Of a DNA stretch of 16,355 nucleotides, positions 13,605 to 16,355 are shown in pieces. How positions within the stretch are numbered: position 1 is the first letter of the stretch; each line of letters opens with the position of its first letter. The notes beneath the pieces are model-generated. The model had not been told where the DNA came from and did no database searches. It saw nothing but the letters and a program-made list of their open reading frames with translations. Position numbers and translations under genes: made by a program. Origin of the DNA: Anaerolineae bacterium (lineage in GTDB: Bacteria; Chloroflexota; Anaerolineae; JAFGEY01); NCBI GenBank assembly GCA_016929205.1, contig JAFGJF010000117.1:1-16355 (forward strand). The letters are read 5' to 3'.

Positions 13605-16181
13605 CTAGGAGAATGTCAGCCGCCCGTCCAAGACATCCACGTGCACGACGTCTCCCTCGCCGAACTGCCCCTGCAACAGCGCCAACGCCAATGGATCCTG
13701 CACCTCTCGCTGGATAAGGCGCTTGAGCGGGCGCGCGCCGTAAATCGGATCGTACCCATCATCGGCCAGCTTTTTCTTGGCTGCCTCGCTCAATTCAATC
13801 TCAATCTTGCGTCCTGCCATTAACGCACGCAACCGTTCGATCTGAATTTCGACGATCTGCACCAGGTGCTCCCGGGTCAGGCTGTGAAAGAGGACGACCT
13901 CGTCAATGCGATTCAAAAACTCGGGTCTGAACTGCATTTGCAGCACTTCCATGACCTTGCTGCGTATCGCCTCGTCGTCGCCTGCGAGATCGCGGATCCA
14001 TTGACTGCCCACGTTAGAGGTCATAATGACCACAACGTTCTTGAAATCAACTGTCCGGCCGTGCCCATCGGTCAGGCGACCATCATCCAGCAGCTGCAAA
14101 AGCACATTAAACACTTCTTGGTGCGCCTTTTCGATCTCGTCAAACAAAACAGCGGCATACGGGTGGCGGCGGACAGCCTCAGTCAGTTGTCCCCCTTCAT
14201 CATAGCCCACGTAGCCAGGCGGCGCGCCGATCAACCGGGCCACCGTGTGACGCTCCTGGTACTCGCTCATATCAATGCGAATCATGGCATCTTGATCGTC
14301 AAACAAGAACTCGGCCAACGCGCGCCCCAGTTCCGTCTTGCCCACACCGGTCGGACCCAGGAACATGAAACTGCCAATCGGGCGGTTGGGATCCTGCAGG
14401 CCGGCTCGCGCTCGACGCACGGCATTGCTCACAACCCGGATCGCATCATCCTGACCGACAACGCGCTGACGCAGCCGATCTTCCATCTTGAGCAGCTTTT
14501 CAACCTGACCTTCCAGCAGCTTGGACACCGGGATGCCTGTCCAGGCCGCAACCACGCGCGCGATGTCTTCGGCTTCCACTTCTTCTCTGAGCAACTGCTG
14601 CCCATTGTGCATATCCTGAAGCCGCATCTCTTGCTCGCGCTGTTTTCGTTCCAATTCTTGCAGCGTTCCATACTGCAATTCAGAAGCCCGACCATAGTCC
14701 TGGTTGCGTTGCGCCAGATCGATCTCGTGACGAACCTGTTCGATTTGCTCCTTTGTACGCTGCAAGCCCTGAATGGCCTCCTTTTCCTGATCCAGGCGGG
14801 CCTGCAAGGCATGACTTTGCTCTTTCAAGTCGGCCAGCTCTTTTTCCAGTGTCTTGAGGCGTTCCTTGCTGGCCTTGTCCTTTTCCTTTGTCAGCGCCTG
14901 GCGCTCGATCTCGCGCTGCATAACCTCGCGATCGATACGATCCAGCTCTTCCGGTTTGGAATCGATCTCCATCCGCAGCCTCGACGCCGATTCGTCAATC
15001 AAGTCAATCGCCTTGTCGGGCAAAAAGCGGTCGGCAATGTAGCGATGCGACATCGTGGCGGCAGCAATACAGGCCGCATCCTGGATGCGCACGCCATGGT
15101 GCACCTCGTACCGTTCCTTGAGGCCGCGCAGAATGCTGATCGTGTCTTCCACAGATGGTTCAGAAACCATCACCGGCTGAAACCGCCGCTCAAGGGCTGC
15201 GTCTTTTTCAATATATTTGCGATACTCGTCCAATGTGGTCGCGCCGATACAGTGCAGTTCACCCCGCGCCAGCATCGGCTTGAGCATATTGCTGGCATCC
15301 ATTGCCCCTTCTGCCGCCCCCGCACCAACCACGGTGTGCAGTTCGTCGATAAACAGCACGACCTGCCCTTCACTCTCGGTCACTTCTTTGAGCACGGCTT
15401 TGAGCCGCTCCTCAAACTCGCCGCGATACTTGGCCCCCGCCACCAACGATCCCAGATCCAGGGCCACGATGCGCTTATCCTTGAGCCCTTCCGGCACGTC
15501 ACCGCGCACGATCCGTTGCGCCAGCCCCTCGGCGATCGCCGTTTTGCCGACTCCAGCCTCGCCGATCAATACCGGATTGTTCTTGGTGCGCCGGTTCAAG
15601 ACCTGAACGACACGCCGGATCTCTTGATCGCGTCCGATGACCGGATCCAGCTTGCCTGTCCGGGCAAGTTGCGTCAAGTCGCGCCCGTACTTTTCCAGCG
15701 ACTGGTACGTCGTTTCCGGATTCTGGCTGGTCACCCGCTGGCTGCCGCGAACCTGAGCCAACGCGCCATATATCGCGTTCTTGTCGATCCCGTTTTGCGC
15801 CAACAGCTTTGACGCCTCGCCGCCATGCGCCCCGGCAAGGACGATCAACAGGTGTTCGGTCGAGACGTATTCGTCGCGCATCTGGCCGGCCACGTTTTCT
15901 GCCTCGTTCAAAACGCGGCTCAACTGCTGTGACATGCTCAATCGCGATGTCGCACCATAAACCTGGTGCTTGGCTCTCAAGACCTGCTCAACCTGAGTGG
16001 TCAGATGTGCCGCCGGAATGCCCAGCTTTTCAACGACCTGTGGCACCACACCATCTTGCTGTGACAGCAACGCCCCCAGCAGGTGTTCTGGTTCAATCTG
16101 GCCATGGTTCAACTCTTCGGCCAGGGACTGCGCCCCCAGAACCGCCTCTTGAGCCTTATCTGTGTATTTGTTCAAATTCAT
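13605..16181 (-). CDS. clpB: ATP-dependent chaperone ClpB
   Basis: ClpB is a hexameric AAA+ disaggregase that works with DnaK to rescue aggregated proteins after heat stress. From ATG 16181 the product has 858 residues. A double Clp_N domain (about 1-150) is followed by AAA-1 with Walker A GEAGVGKT (207-214) and Walker [10 protein letters not shown], a long coiled-coil middle domain (about 405-535) that distinguishes ClpB from ClpA/ClpC, and AAA-2 with Walker A GPTGVGKT (609-616) and [10 protein letters not shown]. The C-terminus ends [15 protein letters not shown]. No IGF loop for ClpP is seen. In-frame starts at 16187 and 16190 overlap or nearly touch GAGG, so 16181 ([12 protein letters not shown]) is preferred. 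Three dyads lie in its leader (16211-16266). Confidence 0.96.
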   Translation of the reverse strand: MNLNKYTDKAQEAVLGAQSLAEELNHGQIEPEHLLGALLSQQDGVVPQVVEKLGIPAAHLTTQVEQVLRAKHQVYGATSRLSMSQQLSRVLNEAENVAGQMRDEYVSTEHLLIVLAGAHGGEASKLLAQNGIDKNAIYGALAQVRGSQRVTSQNPETTYQSLEKYGRDLTQLARTGKLDPVIGRDQEIRRVVQVLNRRTKNNPVLIGEAGVGKTAIAEGLAQRIVRGDVPEGLKDKRIVALDLGSLVAGAKYRGEFEERLKAVLKEVTESEGQVVLFIDELHTVVGAGAAEGAMDASNMLKPMLARGELHCIGATTLDEYRKYIEKDAALERRFQPVMVSEPSVEDTISILRGLKERYEVHHGVRIQDAACIAAATMSHRYIADRFLPDKAIDLIDESASRLRMEIDSKPEELDRIDREVMQREIERQALTKEKDKASKERLKTLEKELADLKEQSHALQARLDQEKEAIQGLQRTKEQIEQVRHEIDLAQRNQDYGRASELQYGTLQELERKQREQEMRLQDMHNGQQLLREEVEAEDIARVVAAWTGIPVSKLLEGQVEKLLKMEDRLRQRVVGQDDAIRVVSNAVRRARAGLQDPNRPIGSFMFLGPTGVGKTELGRALAEFLFDDQDAMIRIDMSEYQERHTVARLIGAPPGYVGYDEGGQLTEAVRRHPYAAVLFDEIEKAHQEVFNVLLQLLDDGRLTDGHGRTVDFKNVVVIMTSNVGSQWIRDLAGDDEAIRSKVMEVLQMQFRPEFLNRIDEVVLFHSLTREHLVQIVEIQIERLRALMAGRKIEIELSEAAKKKLADDGYDPIYGARPLKRLIQREVQDPLALALLQGQFGEGDVVHVDVLDGRLTFS

Positions 16182-16186
16182 CAACA

Positions 16187-16193
16187 TCACCTC
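16187..16193 (-). promoter_or_regulatory. Ribosome-binding site of clpB
   Basis: On the minus strand GAGGTGA lies with 8 nt between GAGG and ATG 16181. The alternative starts at 16187 and 16190 lie inside or directly beside it. Confidence 0.6.
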
Positions 16194-16210
16194 ACTTGCA
16201 AATCAAACCC

Positions 16211-16266
16211 ACCTGGTTGCAGGTAAAGACCACCTGGTTGCAGGTAAAACCCACCTTGCTAAAGGT
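16211..16266 (-). promoter_or_regulatory. Three phased 14-bp dyads in the clpB leader (possible operator or RNA hairpins)
   Basis: ACCTGGTTGCAGGT occurs at 16211-16224 and 16232-16245, and ACCTTGCTAAAGGT at 16253-16266. Each is a perfect 5+4+5 inverted repeat. Start positions are exactly 21 bp apart, two turns of the helix. In the third copy both arms changed together (G to T and C to A), keeping the symmetry. In RNA each would form a 5-bp stem with a 4-nt loop. It is neither the HrcA box CIRCE nor the HspR box HAIR. It could be a binding site for an unidentified dimeric repressor of clpB. Confidence 0.6.
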
Positions 16267-16278
16267 AACAATCTTTAA

Positions 16279-16307
16279 ATATCATTTCACTACCGGACAC
16301 TTTTCAA
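16279..16307 (-). promoter_or_regulatory. Candidate clpB promoter
   Basis: On the minus strand TTGAAA (16307-16302) and TGATAT (16284-16279) are 17 bp apart. The -35 box is good, while the -10 box matches only 3/6. Transcription would begin near 16272, directly before the three dyads and about 90 nt before the start codon. An alternative sigma factor cannot be excluded. I see no other structure in 16308-16355. Confidence 0.25.
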
Positions 16308-16355
16308 AAATGTTGACTCATAGTATGCTCAAGCTCCAACCACAGAGCAAGGAGC

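Noticed and set aside
13866..15812. Long plus-strand open frame (648 codons) opposite clpB
   Set aside because: It lies wholly within clpB, whose protein is unambiguous; the antisense product shows no domain.
16300..16345. HspR (HAIR) or HrcA (CIRCE) box before clpB
   Set aside because: The segment reading CTTGAGC-ATACTAT-GAGTCAA on the minus strand resembles HAIR only with a one-base shift and several mismatches; no TTAGCACTC/GAGTGCTAA pair is present.

Overview
The window is about 16 kb of a moderately GC-rich bacterial chromosome carrying housekeeping genes (recF, dnaX, tldD, pmbA/tldE, tsaD, clpB) with accessory genes and several families of short dispersed repeats between and inside them. 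The protein sequences, the NACHT plus formylglycine-generating-enzyme (FGE) fusion, the small four-helix-bundle (S23) protein and the abundance of palindromic and short-period repeats suggest a Chloroflexota bacterium (Anaerolineae/Caldilineae-like). That placement is an inference from style, not from a marker gene search.

Layout. Positions 1-2345 (minus strand) hold a large gene that runs off the left edge: an N-terminal coiled coil, a NACHT NTPase and a C-terminal FGE/sulfatase-modifying domain. It lies 16 bp downstream of recF (2362-3570, minus). A divergent promoter region (3571-3786) separates recF from dnaX (3787-5772, plus). From dnaX the plus strand reads continuously: a nitroreductase, tldD, an S23 four-helix-bundle gene, pmbA, a double-GNAT protein, a second nitroreductase, a PH/DUF1648 membrane protein and tsaD. 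tsaD converges on clpB (13605-16181, minus), with 11 bp between the two stop codons. clpB has a leader with three evenly spaced dyads.

Genes working together. recF (gap repair) and dnaX (clamp loader) are replication/repair genes. tldD and pmbA encode the two halves of the TldD/TldE heterodimeric metalloprotease and were presumably once directly adjacent; a 475-bp cassette now separates them. tsaD makes the t6A modification of tRNA and clpB disaggregates proteins. The remaining genes have no obvious shared pathway.

The most unusual signal is a repeat architecture. Degenerate heptads of form GTTNNNN on one side face AACNNNN heptads on the other, so the two arrays are inverted with respect to each other. 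One such pair (7927-8401) encloses the S23 gene between the tldD stop codon and the pmbA ribosome-binding site. Another (59-130) encloses only about 16 bp and sits in frame inside the FGE domain of the NACHT gene. A similar structure with period 9 (3705-3766) lies just upstream of dnaX. The S23 family is known from intervening sequences inside 23S rRNA genes, so a repeat-bracketed S23 cassette between two protein genes may be a mobile or RNA-folding element worth following up. Other repeats are a palindrome in frame in the NACHT-FGE linker, GCCCCTAC-type palindromes on both sides of the first nitroreductase, and 22-bp tandem repeats after dnaX. I saw no tRNA, rRNA, CRISPR array, transposase or reverse transcriptase.
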